From: Brachyhypopomus gauderio
Taxonomy: Eukaryota; Chordata; Actinopteri; Gymnotiformes; Hypopomidae
DNA: 64,000 nt
Direction of reading: 5' to 3'
Assembly (NCBI RefSeq): GCF_052324685.1
Contig: NC_135214.1
Coordinates: forward strand, 26,833,624-26,897,623
This document shows, piece after piece, positions 26,461-53,317 of the stretch. Position numbers and translations under genes: made by a program. The number at the start of each line of letters is the position of its first letter. Position 1 is the stretch's first letter. The notes below the pieces were generated by a model, which saw only the letters and a program-made list of their open reading frames with translations, searched no databases and was not told where the DNA came from.

Positions 26461-28685
26461 TCTACGGTTTATTTGATTATTTGAGCACTCACCTGAGTCT
26501 TTTACCTGATTGACTTTACAAGTGTAGCTGTGGTTCATTTTCTTTTGCACATGCTCTGATTCCATGTTTCATGTAGTCTGCTGGCAACTCACACATTTCC
26601 CTCACAACAAGTAAATGGAATTGATTAATGTAAACCTGCCATTTCATATACAAAAACTGATGATGATGATAAAATAAGATTTCACATAAAAAAAGTTCAC
26701 AAACTTACTGTAGTACACTTTTTCACATCATATGATCAACCTTTATTACTGTATATTAGGCCACATTATGAGTCATAACCTGAGGTTTGGGTTCATCATT
26801 GTATAGTGTCACGTCTTGCCTAATGCCTCATTGCAAAGCCAGGTTTCAATACAGTATACAGTCCTACCACCTCTGGATACCAGTGAAAATCCAGAGCTAT
26901 AAATACACCAGACAGACAGGTCTTTTAATCTGCCTGTAAATGGTGTTCCATGGCTTTCATTCAAGCCTCGGAGAACACTCCTGAAGAACAGATGCAATGT
27001 ATGACAAGACAAAAATATAAGCTAGTATAAGGATTATAAGAGTATAAGGGTTATGTTGTACACTCAGATATAAACCGTTTGTACAAAGAAAAGTTGACAG
27101 TTTAAAGAGAGACTTGCTTGGAACACAACCCCTTCCATCAGAGCTGTCATGGCGTGGCCCCCTCAAGCTCCCTGGCTTGCCTGCTCAAAGTCACAAGGGC
27201 CAAGCAAAGTAGACTTTATTGTGTCCTTTAAAGCCATGTCAATGGGTTACCAAAGTGACTTTGCCTGGCTTTTCTGCTGTTCTGTTTGCCGGGAACGTGA
27301 CTGCCAAGTCACGTTTTGTTACCTTGCTTCAGTTCCCATTTTGAGGAAGAGCATCTACCATAGGCATGTTCCCTCTGACTTACTGTTGGGATTAGCTTAG
27401 GTATTTAGTTTAGGAACAGAGTGAAGGATGCCATCATTACTGCAATCAAGCCCTCTCTATATACAATACAGTAGTTCGCTATCAAATGAAAGTAAAACAA
27501 TGATTAATGATTAATTTGTATTAGGATTCAGGTTGGTTAGGTTCAGCTACAAATTCCAGGACATGTGAAACCATATCTGTGGAATCATCCCTTATTTCAG
27601 AGGAACATCAGGTTTTACAATACTTCCCATAGGGCATGGCTAAACACAAACAAACAAACCAACAAATATTATATGGAGATCACATTAAAGATATCTGGTA
27701 TGGTAAAAGTATGTCATGCCAGAAGAGTGTTTCATGATATGTGGTAGGCTACATACCACAATAGTATGGTATAGTATAGGTATGCTAACAAGTTAGAACA
27801 GACAGAATGTGCTTGCAAAAGCGCTGTATCATACTTACTAAAGGCTATGAAAAAACGGTTATCAGTAAGGTAAGGGTTCGGGTTGTGGCAGTGCTTAACC
27901 TATAGTTTCAGATTATATAGCAGTTTAAAACAGTAACAACGGTCATCTGTTATATAGCCTTCTTTCAATGTTTCTGCCCAGGATCAAATGTGGCGATATC
28001 AAAACACTGCATTGTTTCAGACAAGAACACTACGAGTACTAAGCCCTCTTGATTTTACATTCACGTAAAATTCAAATGTAGGTCTATCTGATTTTTCTAA
28101 GTAGTTTAGAAAAGTAGTTAATGTTGTCATTCAAACATTCACTTAATTAATTTCAAATAACCTTTGGTAACTGACAATTACCCTCTGCTTAATCAGGGTA
28201 ACAAAACTACTATAAGAATAAAGCACATATCTGTAAATTAGGTTTATCATAACAAGGGATGCTCTAAAGAAACATCCATCAATTGTGAGAAATTAAGCAG
28301 TACCAACATTTCTTGTGCTCTGAATGTAAAGCAAGAGCCAATTGTTGCGAGTACTGCTATGTATTATCAAAGCGCTCCCTCGTGTGGTATAACTGAGTAG
28401 CCGTACGTTCTAAAAGCTCACCTTCAACCGCCAAAGTCAGGCTTGAGTGAATGTTAGTTAAGCCAATAATAGTAGGGATCGTGACGTTAGCTAAACGCCT
28501 CAGCAAATAACAATTCACATCACACAAATGGGCGGGCTTTCGGCCATTACGGACGCAAACGTTGTTGTTGGAAGAAGAAGTCGATTCAAGAAGCCATTAC
28601 GTTGCGCAGTTCAATCAAGAAAAACTTACTATTTTTACGTATTCTACGCAATTTTATACTTTTCTCAAGTCATATTTAAAATATA

Positions 28686-29220
28686 ATGGCATCCCAGGCA
28701 AAAAAGAGAAAAATGAATTTCTCGGAAAGAGAAGTTGAAATAATCGTGGAGGAGATGGAAAAGCAAAAACACATTTTGGTTAACCACTTCAACGCTGGAG
28801 TAACTCACATCACTAAAAATAACGCGTGGATGGAGATACTGAAACGCGTTAACGCGGTCACAAACTGCCAGCGCGAACTCGCAGAGGTGAAAAAGAAATG
28901 GTCCGATTTAAAGACCGAGGTTCGTCGGAAGGTGGCCCAAGCTCGCGCGGCGATGGAAGGGACCGGGGACTGCACCACAGTTCCAGTCATTTTGACTGCT
29001 ATGCAACAACGAATTTGTAATCTACTGGGAGAAGCCACCATCATCAGCCTGCCCGCCGGAGAGGCTGGGGAGGCTAGCGCAGAGATTACAGTGCCTGTGC
29101 CTATTAGCTCGGCTACCACGGTTACTCTAACGCAAAGTAAGTCAGTGGCGTTGGCGTAGCGTGACTTAGCGGGAGAAACAATGCGCCTAAATTTAACACT
29201 TGAGTAACCTAGTACCAGTG

Positions 29221-29317
<97 letters not shown>

Positions 29318-30271
29318 AGAAATTGTAGTGCATCACATAACATTTCCAGACGAACTGGGCGTTTCTGACAGAGGACCTTCATCAGATGTGCAAAGCAAGT
29401 ACATTTATTCTAAGAGATACTCAAAGAAACTGGAATGGGTAACCAATGTTGTCCACCCATGCATTACAGAAATTCAGTATAGTGGGAAGGTATAAACAAC
29501 AAGAAAGAGTGAGAAACAAATGCACATATAAGAAATAAATATATAATGCTTGTCTTTCTCTGTTTAATAGGTATTCAGTCAGCACCAGGTACAACTTGTG
29601 AAATAAAAACTCTAGAAGGTAAACCTTTTTATGCCCCAATTTCTGGCTTATGATGCATGACAAACAAAGATATAGAAGTAACATTGGTGTTTTCCAATGA
29701 CAGCAATTATTATAAGACTAGACTTCTCAATGTTCTCCATGACAATCCAGCGTTACTAAATGAATAGCGTGGTTGCACTTCTGTGTGTATTACAGCAGCA
29801 GAGACAGCCTACCACACACTTGAGGAGGGCATGGTGGAATACTGCACCACGGAGACCCCTGTCACCGTGACTACAGAAGCGCCCGTGGAGATGCTGGCGG
29901 CGCAGGCGGAGTGCTCGGTGAAACCCCAGGAGCTGAAGAGCCGCATCGCCCTCAACTCGGCCAAACTGCTGCAGGAGCAGCGTGTCACCAACCTGCACGT
30001 ACGCGAGATCGCCCAGCACCTGGAGAACCAGAACGACCTTCTCCAGATGATCCGCCGCTCGCAGGAGGCCCAGGCCTGCGCCCAGGAGAGACAGGCTCAA
30101 GCCCTGGAGGGCACGCAGGCCGCCCTGCTGGCCCTCATCCAGATGTTCAGACCCGCGCTGAAGGACTTGAGGAAGTTCCTGCAAAATGCAAATAGTGCGA
30201 CCATGGGGGTTGCCGTGGAGACTGGGGAGGGTGCGGCCAGTATGCAACAGCAAGCCGAAGACGGGCAATAG
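28686..30271 (+). CDS. naif1: Nuclear apoptosis-inducing factor 1, complete, 2 exons
   Basis: NAIF1 is a nuclear protein with an N-terminal Myb/SANT-like DNA-binding domain, domesticated from a Harbinger-type transposon accessory gene. It is reported to bind the transposase-like HARBI1 and to promote apoptosis when overexpressed. Exons are 28686-29136 and 29796-30271, giving 308 residues (human 327). The domain starts [20 protein letters not shown] and continues through [15 protein letters not shown] and [20 protein letters not shown] Pro/Gly-poor linker, shorter than in mammals, leads to [18 protein letters not shown]. Exon 2 encodes [13 protein letters not shown] and the conserved C-terminal helical region ([40 protein letters not shown]). 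Exon 2 is markedly GC-richer than its surroundings. The intron contains a long (TA)n tract. Confidence 0.96.
29222..29314. repeat. (TA)n microsatellite in the naif1 intron
   Basis: An uninterrupted run of about 46 TA units, 86 bases into the intron. Confidence 0.97.
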
Positions 30272-30313
30272 ACTGGAATTGGTTTTATGTATGTTCCAAG
30301 AGGAGTGAATGGA

Positions 30314-30318
<5 letters not shown>

Positions 30319-30351
<33 letters not shown>
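30319..30351. repeat. (TG)n microsatellite in the naif1 3' untranslated region
   Basis: About 16 TG units starting 48 bases after the naif1 stop codon. Confidence 0.93.
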
Positions 30352-30354
<3 letters not shown>

Positions 30355-30731
30355 TTTGCTGGAGTGTGAGAGTATGATTGAGACTATTGTAAGTTATGTT
30401 GTCCCTAAGACTGTATTTTATGTTATGCAAGTACATAGTGCCTCAAACAGTTTGTGTTTGTGCGTACTTGTGTGTGTGTGGATGTGTAATGAGTTTAGTT
30501 TGTTGTGGTTTGATTTGTTTAATTTTACATAAGTGGCCAATGTACATTCAATTTGAAATTCCATGATTTTGCATACAGTGTGCATTTTATTGTTTTTCAG
30601 CATGTGTTTAGTTTAGTCCACTATGTGGCCAAAGTTGCATTTATCATACATTTTTTTGCCTGACAAAATAAGATGCCTATAGTTTGTAATGGCATATGCC
30701 ATTACACATCTATAGACAGGATGAAAAAATG

Positions 30732-30737
30732 AATAAA
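30732..30737 (+). terminator. Polyadenylation signal AATAAA for naif1
   Basis: AATAAA lies about 460 bases downstream of the naif1 stop and is the first clear signal on that strand. The 3' end itself is not proven. Confidence 0.5.
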
Positions 30738-45635
<14,898 letters not shown>

Positions 45636-46046
45636 AAGCACTAATGCTCTCCTGCTTGTCCTGCTTTGCATCCATTTCCTCTGCCACTAAAGACCCGAGG
45701 AAGAACATGGACTCCTGACTCCTGATCATTGTTTTTTTGGTTTGCTGATCTGCACTAGCGGAGGATGTGTGCCCGTGTGACACCTTCTACGGCTCACAGA
45801 TGAATCCCAGCCATGGCTTTTAGTTGGCCTGTAGCCTGCTTGCTTAAGGTCTCCACCTCACATTCTCATAACTGCTTCGGTGCTGTTGCACAAGAGATAG
45901 TTTGAAGGGAACTGTGGAACTTGACACCGTCACTACAATATTGGAACCAAACTTGCTCTTTAAAGGCATAATCCACCACCACTGATGAGGTTCAAGGCCT
46001 GTGGCTCTGTCATTTTGTGTGTATGTGTGTGTTCTAAAACCCACAT

Positions 46047-46139
<93 letters not shown>

Positions 46140-48132
46140 TATTCAGAGCTGCTTCTTGAGTATGGCCCAGAGCTGTAAATGGCTCACAACACGGTTTGAG
46201 AACAGATTTGTCTTTCTAAGTTCTAATTAACCCCAGCCTCAAGCCCAGTTGGAGTAGATACACCATAGACTGTTTGCTAAGGTCTGCCCAGTGAAGAACA
46301 CTAAATCACAGTTGTTACTATGATGCTGTTTGTTCATTTGGCATTAGATTTGTGTAGTTTTCCTGGAGTACCAGCTGGCCTGAGTACTGTGAGAGGATAA
46401 ACGATAACCTGAAGTCAGTGAACCCTAGTTTCTCCTCTGTATCTCAGACCACAGGCATGTTCTGAACTGCCATGGTGTAGAGGAACACCAGTGTTATGTC
46501 TTATGCAGAGTGTTAACGTCTCTGCATACATCCATTCAGAGAATTCTTAGATTTATACAAACTTCTGTGTTGTTGATTCTTAAATGCGTCATGTTGAGTT
46601 TAACAACAACACCCATTGGCAGGATATTGCTGTGCCTAGCTCCCTGTCCTGTAAATGCACTTTACATCAAACACATTTCCAATAAAGGTCTATAACACAC
46701 AAACAGGATGACCTATTAGAATTTCTGAGCTTTTTCTTTTGATATCCATTACTCTTTAAATGGCCTTTAAAAGCAGCACGGTCCAGTCGGACTGCAGACA
46801 ACATTGAGAACTTGAGTATTCCTTTACTTTTTTTTTTCTTTGTCATTGTGTAAATGTCCCTTAGTGGGTAAAAAGAATGATAATTGGTCTTTTGTCTTGG
46901 TCTTTTCTGTGGATCTATACACTATGCAGCACCTTTGTCAAAATTGCTTTTTTTATGATACACTGAGCAATTTTAAAATAATTTAAATTTAAATTTCACC
47001 CAGCTTTTAAACCTGTTTCCCTTTTTTTCAAACAAGCTGGCAGTTCTTTTATGAAACACAACATACACTAAAAAGCCATTTTTGAGTTTGACTTCATTGT
47101 GTTGTACATTTGTACATCAAAAGGTTTATGTAAGCTGTTTTAAGGTCCAATATGTTTGAGGTTTGTTTTGAAAACTGTGACTTGCTTTTCATAGTGTATA
47201 GTGCTGTAATAATGGACTGACAGCTTTGGGAGTCCTCTTGACTGATCTGGCCATCGTACAGTTTATTTTAATGTAGGCATCATCAGTAGGCACTTCAGTC
47301 ATTCAGTGATACTGGAAGTATCTGGAAGTAACTCGTAACATCATGACATAGTATAGTTGCTCTTATTATAAATGGCTGGATCTGGCCTTCTGACTTGTCA
47401 TCAGTTAGGATGCATGAACAGGGAGACATGTCTTTAACAGTAGTAGCGTTCTTTGTTAGAATGTATCTTCTCTGGATGCTAAGCCTAATACTAGCTATTC
47501 ATAATGGAATATCTTTATTTGCAGTGTTATTTAGTCCAAGACTTAGTTTTACTCTGTGAAACTGGCTCAGAGAAAACACATTTGGGTCTACTCTGGACTC
47601 CTCTGGTAAAATGATGTTCATTCATCCAGCACTACACACTGATTTTTTATTTTATTTTTTAAAGACTTTTATTCATTTTAACTCTTTCCTGCAAAGGGTT
47701 TAGAGCCATGCATGACCACACCATGTTCTCAACACATAAGCTAACATTTCTGTAACCTGTGTTAATGATAGATACATAACTTAAATGAAAGAGTTCTATC
47801 ACTTGAAATTCACTTGTATTTCAATATAGGTATTTTTGTGAATCTCCGAAATATGTTTTTCATCAATAAAGTGAAATCTTTTTGCCAGCATGCTTCATGT
47901 TCTTGGATTTGCATTGGCAGTGTGATCAGTCACACAAAAATGTACATACTTTATTATTGTTTTTTTGTTGTTTTTTTTTTTAGCAAACTAACAACATAAA
48001 TTAATTTTCTCCAAACCTAAATAAAATTCCATCCCAGAGCAGATAATCAGCTTTAAATATATTTAGTACAAATACCCCTTTTAGAATAAATCACCTCCCT
48101 CCCAGAGTCTAAAATATTTAGTTGGAGGACAT
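45636..48132 (+). other. eeig1 3' untranslated region and spacer to the MRH gene
   Basis: Probably mainly eeig1 3' untranslated region. AATAAA lies at 46681-46686, and another candidate lies near 47865. Contains the (TA)n tract at 46050-46136. The MRH gene on the other strand ends at 48133, so the two genes converge here. No other coding sequence was seen. Confidence 0.5.
46050..46136. repeat. (TA)n microsatellite in the eeig1 3' region
   Basis: About 43 TA units, creating a poly-(Ile-Tyr) frame on both strands. Confidence 0.97.
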
Positions 48133-49330
48133 TTACAGGGTGTCCTCCTTGTGTGAATAGTGTCTCTTGTGCCTGAGGCTGGGCTGGTCCGTAAGCTGGT
48201 AGCACAGCGTGCACCACATGCTGTCCTCCAGGGCGATCCGGACCCCACTGCTGGCTCTGAACGGCCTTAGGGCGCAGGAACCTATGGGAGTGAAGGGAGG
48301 GCGTTCACCATCAGAGAACACAGTCACTGGGTCACAACTAGTGTGGTTCCTGAGAAACTCTCATACAGGCTAGAAATTTACCCAGGACAAAGTAAGCCAC
48401 AGCACTGAGGCAGAGAATGATGAGGAAGATTGTACCAGGCCCCACGTCCACTGGGGCGCAGGCGTTGGGGCAGGCGCAGGGGCTTTCCACCCAGATCTGT
48501 AGGGGAACGTCACCCTGGAATCTCTGGCTGTAGGAGACGGAGTGGTTGGGACTACAGTGGTAGTGCACTACAGTCTGAGCTTCGGTATAAGAGTGTGCTA
48601 GAAGAGGCGGAGATGTTATTAATTTACCTTCTACTGTCAGAAAACACAGAATGCATTATAGCATTTTCACTGAAAATATATGCAATGGTATACTCTTCTA
48701 ATGTTTTTTTTAATCATACATGTAAATGTTCTATGCTTTTGTGAGCTAACATTAATGCATAACCTACCTGAATAGGTGACAGAGAGCGTCTTCATTGTAT
48801 CACTGTAATTGAATTTATTGCCCTCGTGTCTTCCATAGTTCACATATTGATTTGTGTACTTTTTATTCCTATGAAAAAATGTTTACTCACGTTTCAGTTT
48901 TTACACCTTATACAAATAAACTTTTATTTTACTTGTATATGTTCTAATCAGTTATTTACAAGGAGTGAGGCATAAATACACACCTTACAATCAAACAGGC
49001 AGCCACGTCCGTGCAGTCTGTAACAGCAAAATCCTCGGGTTCTGAGAAAGGACGACATGGGCTGAAGGACACGAGCACCTCAGTGTCTCGCGACGCGTCT
49101 TGGAACGGCACGCGCTTGAAGCGTTCCAAGAACCCTTCCGTGTCTGCCAGCGATTGCAGATCAATAACTCCACTTCCGTCCCGCATGATGCATTTACAGT
49201 GGTTTACTTTAATACAGCCGCTCTTTCTCTTCCCAAATAATAACGGAACAGATGAAGGCGAGTGAGAAGACGCCACGGTTATTCCTAACGATAAAAAGTA
49301 AAAAGTAAACACTACTAATGCGTGTGCCAT
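48133..49330 (-). CDS. MRH-domain type I membrane protein (CD-M6PR/Atg27-like), 4 exons
   Basis: Minus-strand exons are 49330-48984, 48868-48768, 48597-48382 and 48281-48133. All joins keep frame, giving 270 residues. A signal peptide (MAHALVVFTFYFLSLGITVA) is followed by a Cys-rich luminal part (GCIKVNHCKCIMRDGSG, FSPCRPF, VTDCTDVAACLIV). Next comes the segment NKKYTNQYVNYG, then a strand resembling the core of mannose-6-phosphate-receptor homology domains (LSVTYS, TVVHYHCSPN, LQIWVESPCACPNAC). One transmembrane helix follows (GTIFLIILCLSAVAYFVLG), then a short cytoplasmic tail with WCTLCYQL and a basic/acidic end. The layout matches small sorting receptors such as CD-M6PR or Atg27, so a role in Golgi-endosome traffic is an inference. 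I cannot assign a named orthologue, and the key sugar-binding Gln/Arg/Glu/Tyr set is not clearly recognisable. Confidence 0.75.
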
Positions 49331-51059
49331 GGTAGTGTAGTACCAGTGAAAGCACGCCTGCTACAAATGAGATAACTTACTTCACGGCATAGTGACAGCT
49401 ACACGCCATCGTCGAGAGGTGTGACTGTCAGATTCCTATGGTCCTTTCCAACAACCCAAATAATATTATCGAATATCCTTGAATTTAGCAGAAGAATATC
49501 TTTACGTATATACAATTCTTAAATATAAACTCTTTTATAAATGCTACATGACAACAAATCTGTCACTGACTACATTTCCGATTAGATCATTTTCATCGAT
49601 TCGTCTTGTAATAAAAAAATTGACATTGCATACATGATTTTAGACACATATGTAAAACATAGAGACTCAATTTGCTTTGGGGTTACAGAATTTTAAGACA
49701 CCAAATCAATAAACACACATATAAAAACTAAAATCAAAATACAAAATGTAACCACTCATTACGCATGTGTCGCCTGTGAAAAGGCGCCGTGTCCCCAGTC
49801 TGCCACCTGCTGGCTAGTAACTGGAATATAATTTTGAATTTTGTCAGTGTGATAAAGCAAGTTAGAAGCAGAACTTTGCATCCCCACTGCCAGTGATTCA
49901 AGAGAGAAAATGACAACGACACTCGCGTCTGTCTTCACAATGATTCACGCTGAAGGTATATAATATATATAATATATAATATATTATGGCAGTCCCTTGG
50001 GCCATAGCAAGATATTTTTGGTTCCAGCAAAGGCACAGAAGAATAAATTGGAGGAGTCATTCTTTTTTAAATGAACTAGGAGAAAACATGACCAGTAGAG
50101 ATGTAGTCATGTGTAAGAGACGTTTGTCAAAAGTCATCTATGTCCAGATCAGAAGAGTGCTACAAGGTCTTATCATGTGGAGAGGGGAACTTGATAACCT
50201 TTACAAGAGGTCTCTCTTCAGTCAGTGTTTGGAGAAAACTTGGAGATCCCCGTCTGTGTTCTGACCTGATCTCAGATTCCCAGAAATGGGAATCCTCACA
50301 CCTTTCACAACATCTTGTCCCACTGGTTACATACAAACCAAAAGTGTAGGATACCACCATATTGAGATAAATATCCCAAAAATGCTTTTTATGAAAGTCT
50401 ATCTTGTAGCAGCACAGAGTTTTTAATGCTGTTTGATTGCAAGGAAACCAGATAAATGTCAGACAGCTGAGTCATTCACTGGGGATTTTGTGCAACCTTC
50501 CTGGGTTTCATTTGAACAGTATTGCAGATTCTTTGTAATCTAGTCTGAGGACTAGCTGAACTATAAGGCATCTTGAACAAAGGGCAAACATGATTTCTAA
50601 TCTGGCACTACTATGAGTTGAAGGGTCACAGGAACAGAGGTTCATGAGGAAAGACATGGTCAACTATAAAGGACTAATTCTCCATTGTTATAATTGTACA
50701 TTAACAATTTATGTAACTAAATGTTGCATTTTATAGCCAGTGTTTGAAAAAAAAAACTTTCAGTCACATAATGTGATCATCCACTACAATCTCTCTGAAC
50801 CTTTTTATGTTCAATCCAACTTTCACAGTGTTCATGCGTAAGCATCATCTCATGATTTTATTGCGTAGACCTCACAATATTGTGACATTCCCCTTTAAGG
50901 AAGGGTGGGCGATTTACGAGAGCGCCGACGACACCGTTGGGTTCACTCTCCCACACAGCCTGCTGCGAGCTCCAGCTTAGGTTTGTGCTCGGTAGTTAAG
51001 GCTGGCCTCTGCGGAGCTTCAAATGCCGCGGGGAGTTTTTATGTTCATTCACTGGCACA
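49331..51059. other. Divergent spacer between the MRH gene (-) and sh3glb2 (+)
   Basis: Contains a short TATATAAT-rich palindromic stretch near 49960-49990 and otherwise unremarkable sequence. The last ~150 bases before 51060 are CpG-richer and are the probable sh3glb2 promoter and 5' untranslated region. The open frames at 49986-50360 lack any family resemblance. Confidence 0.45.
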
Positions 51060-53259
51060 ATGGATTTTAGTGTAAAGAAACTAGCTTCTGATGCCGGTGT
51101 GTTTTTCTCTCGAGCGGTGCAGGTAGGGTCGCCTTCTCAATCTTTTGTCTGCACTGTATCACATCATTCAGCAAAAGCTAGCGCCCCGTGGGCTTGGAAA
51201 TTGAATGCAGCAGTTGCATGCAGCTATATTGCCACGATGTCACTATAACAGGGTTTTTGTCGTATATTTATGTCGTATCACAATGGAAATGACTTCCCTT
51301 TAGCAAATTTACTTGCGAAGTGAAACGGTATTGTTTTGTCTTTCCGTATTCTCGTTCTAACAAAAACATTAGCTACGTGTCAGAGTGTGATTTAATATAT
51401 TGGTTAGTGCTTGCGACGCAACCTATCAAGCTGCTGTTGTGAAGATGTGTAAATAACACGAGAGCGGAGAGGATGTCAGGGCTTCCATCTGTAACTCGTG
51501 TTGCATCACGACAGCGACTTCACGACGACACACCAAGTCGTCGTCGTATCATTATAATGCAACTTATGTTATGAGCCAAGAACTGTGTTTATTTAGCCTC
51601 GCTTGGGAGTTGGTATTCTTACGTCGTTGATCGTGATTATAGTGAAAATGTGTGTATATTCCTATAAATGGGTTCGCACAGTAGCCTATGTAATTGCGTG
51701 TGTATTCAACCTCTAGTTTACAGAGGAGAAACTAGGCCAGGCAGAGAAGACCGAGCTGGATGCTCACTTTGAGAGCTTGCTTGCAAGAGCAGATTGCACT
51801 AAGAACTGGACTGAAAAAATCTACAGGCAGACAGAAGTTTTGCTGCAGCCAAACCCAAGTAAGCAGCTACCTCCTTTAGCATCTTCACCACCTCTTCCAG
51901 TTGTTCAGTGTGGGCAAATTGTTGATCAGGGCCCAGTGCCAACTTCAGCTCCCAGCTTCAACCTTCTCTGTCTTTCCAGAGTTCGCATTTTGCTTCCAAA
52001 GAGCATTTCTGTGTGTTGCCACAAGGGGCGACCTTGAGTGGTGTTAATGGACTAGCTCTTAGTCTGAAACGCTTCAAAAGGGCCCTGCTGATACTGCAGT
52101 CAAGCTACCCAGTTTTAACAACACATTTCAGTCTGGATGGCTGCCCTGTCACTTTATTATTTTTGGTACACAGTTACTGTTACCTTGAATCTGAGCGTAT
52201 ATGGTGTCTCTAACGGCAAGTGTGAGAGGGGCAGGGACCTCTAACCTGTTCCTTTCTGACTCTCTCATGCTACAGTTGATCACACTGGTAAGTATGCCAC
52301 ATTTTTACCAGTGCCCCAACAAAAACTATCTGCAGTCTTTCCATCTACGCCGTTCTAAGGAAGACATATTTGTAATTAAAACAAAATAAGTGAAAGCTCA
52401 GCCATTTTGAACCTGTAACTCTCCATTTTGTGAAGTTCCCGATTGGGTTTCCATCATAAATAAGTGTGCCATAACCCATAGCGCCACACTTTACGATCTT
52501 CAGGTTCACGTTCACACCCTTGGGATACATTGGACCACCTCTGGGCCAGATTTACTGGTGCTGCCAGTGGCACGTGTGCAAAGTGTATGATTCTCAAAAC
52601 CACAAGCATTCCCTTCCATTCTGGATCCAATTAGGCTGATCCTGACTCTTGTTATTAAATGCCTTTGTTTGTGCACGTGCTAAAGCTGTAGTGAATCAGG
52701 CCCTGTATGTATGTTCGTTTGTATGATATGTCTTAGCATGACATCATCACTCAGACTCTCATTGCCTGATCTAAAATGGAACTTCTGTATCTGGATGTTA
52801 CAATTTTATTTAGCTGTCTGGTATAGCCTTTTTGTACTTGTAGTGGAATAACTAATTTATTCAGTGATTTGCCACAGAGAACACTTTTCCTTTTCTGTGC
52901 TCTTGATTTGTGGGGGAGGGGGATCCAGTGTTGTTATTGAATTAAGGGTTGTGGTTAGCAAACAGGAGTGCTGAGCATCAGGGTGGGGGGGGGGTGTTTT
53001 TAGTTATATATGGTTTCAGATCAAAATATGTGTTGTTTGACTTGACATAAAGACAATGCAAATGGATATGAAATATTATGTTGACTAGGTAGTATCTTCT
53101 GACGCTAATTAATTTTTGATTGGAAGAACAGATCATATTGTTCCTGCACTGTCAATAATCTCAAGCAGATAGTTAAATCTGCAATCGAACCCTTTGTAAT
53201 GATTCCCAAAATGCTGTATTAATTGTGAAAATGATTATGCAGTTTTATAATATACATGT

Positions 53260-53317
<58 letters not shown>

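Larger units (their letters stand above)
22401..28685. other. Divergent spacer between slc25a25 (-) and naif1 (+)
   Basis: This 6.3 kb AT-rich spacer should hold the promoters of both flanking genes at its two ends. Inside are two (CA)n tracts, a fish interspersed-repeat tail near 24250 and a Tc1 relic at about 25690-26460, listed separately. The remaining open frames are short, of biased composition and unlike any family I know. The last ~200 bases before naif1 are richer in CpG and are the likely naif1 promoter. Confidence 0.5.

Noticed and set aside
29756-30436. Minus-strand frame of 226 codons over naif1 exon 2
   Set aside because: It is the reverse shadow of the GC-rich naif1 exon plus the (TG)n tract; the plus-strand exon matches the family throughout.
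45844-46230. Ile-Tyr repeat frames on both strands
   Set aside because: Translation of the (TA)n tract in the eeig1 3' region.
49986-50360. Overlapping frames of 66-92 codons upstream of sh3glb2
   Set aside because: No family resemblance, open on both strands over the same stretch, and no supporting splice or repeat context.
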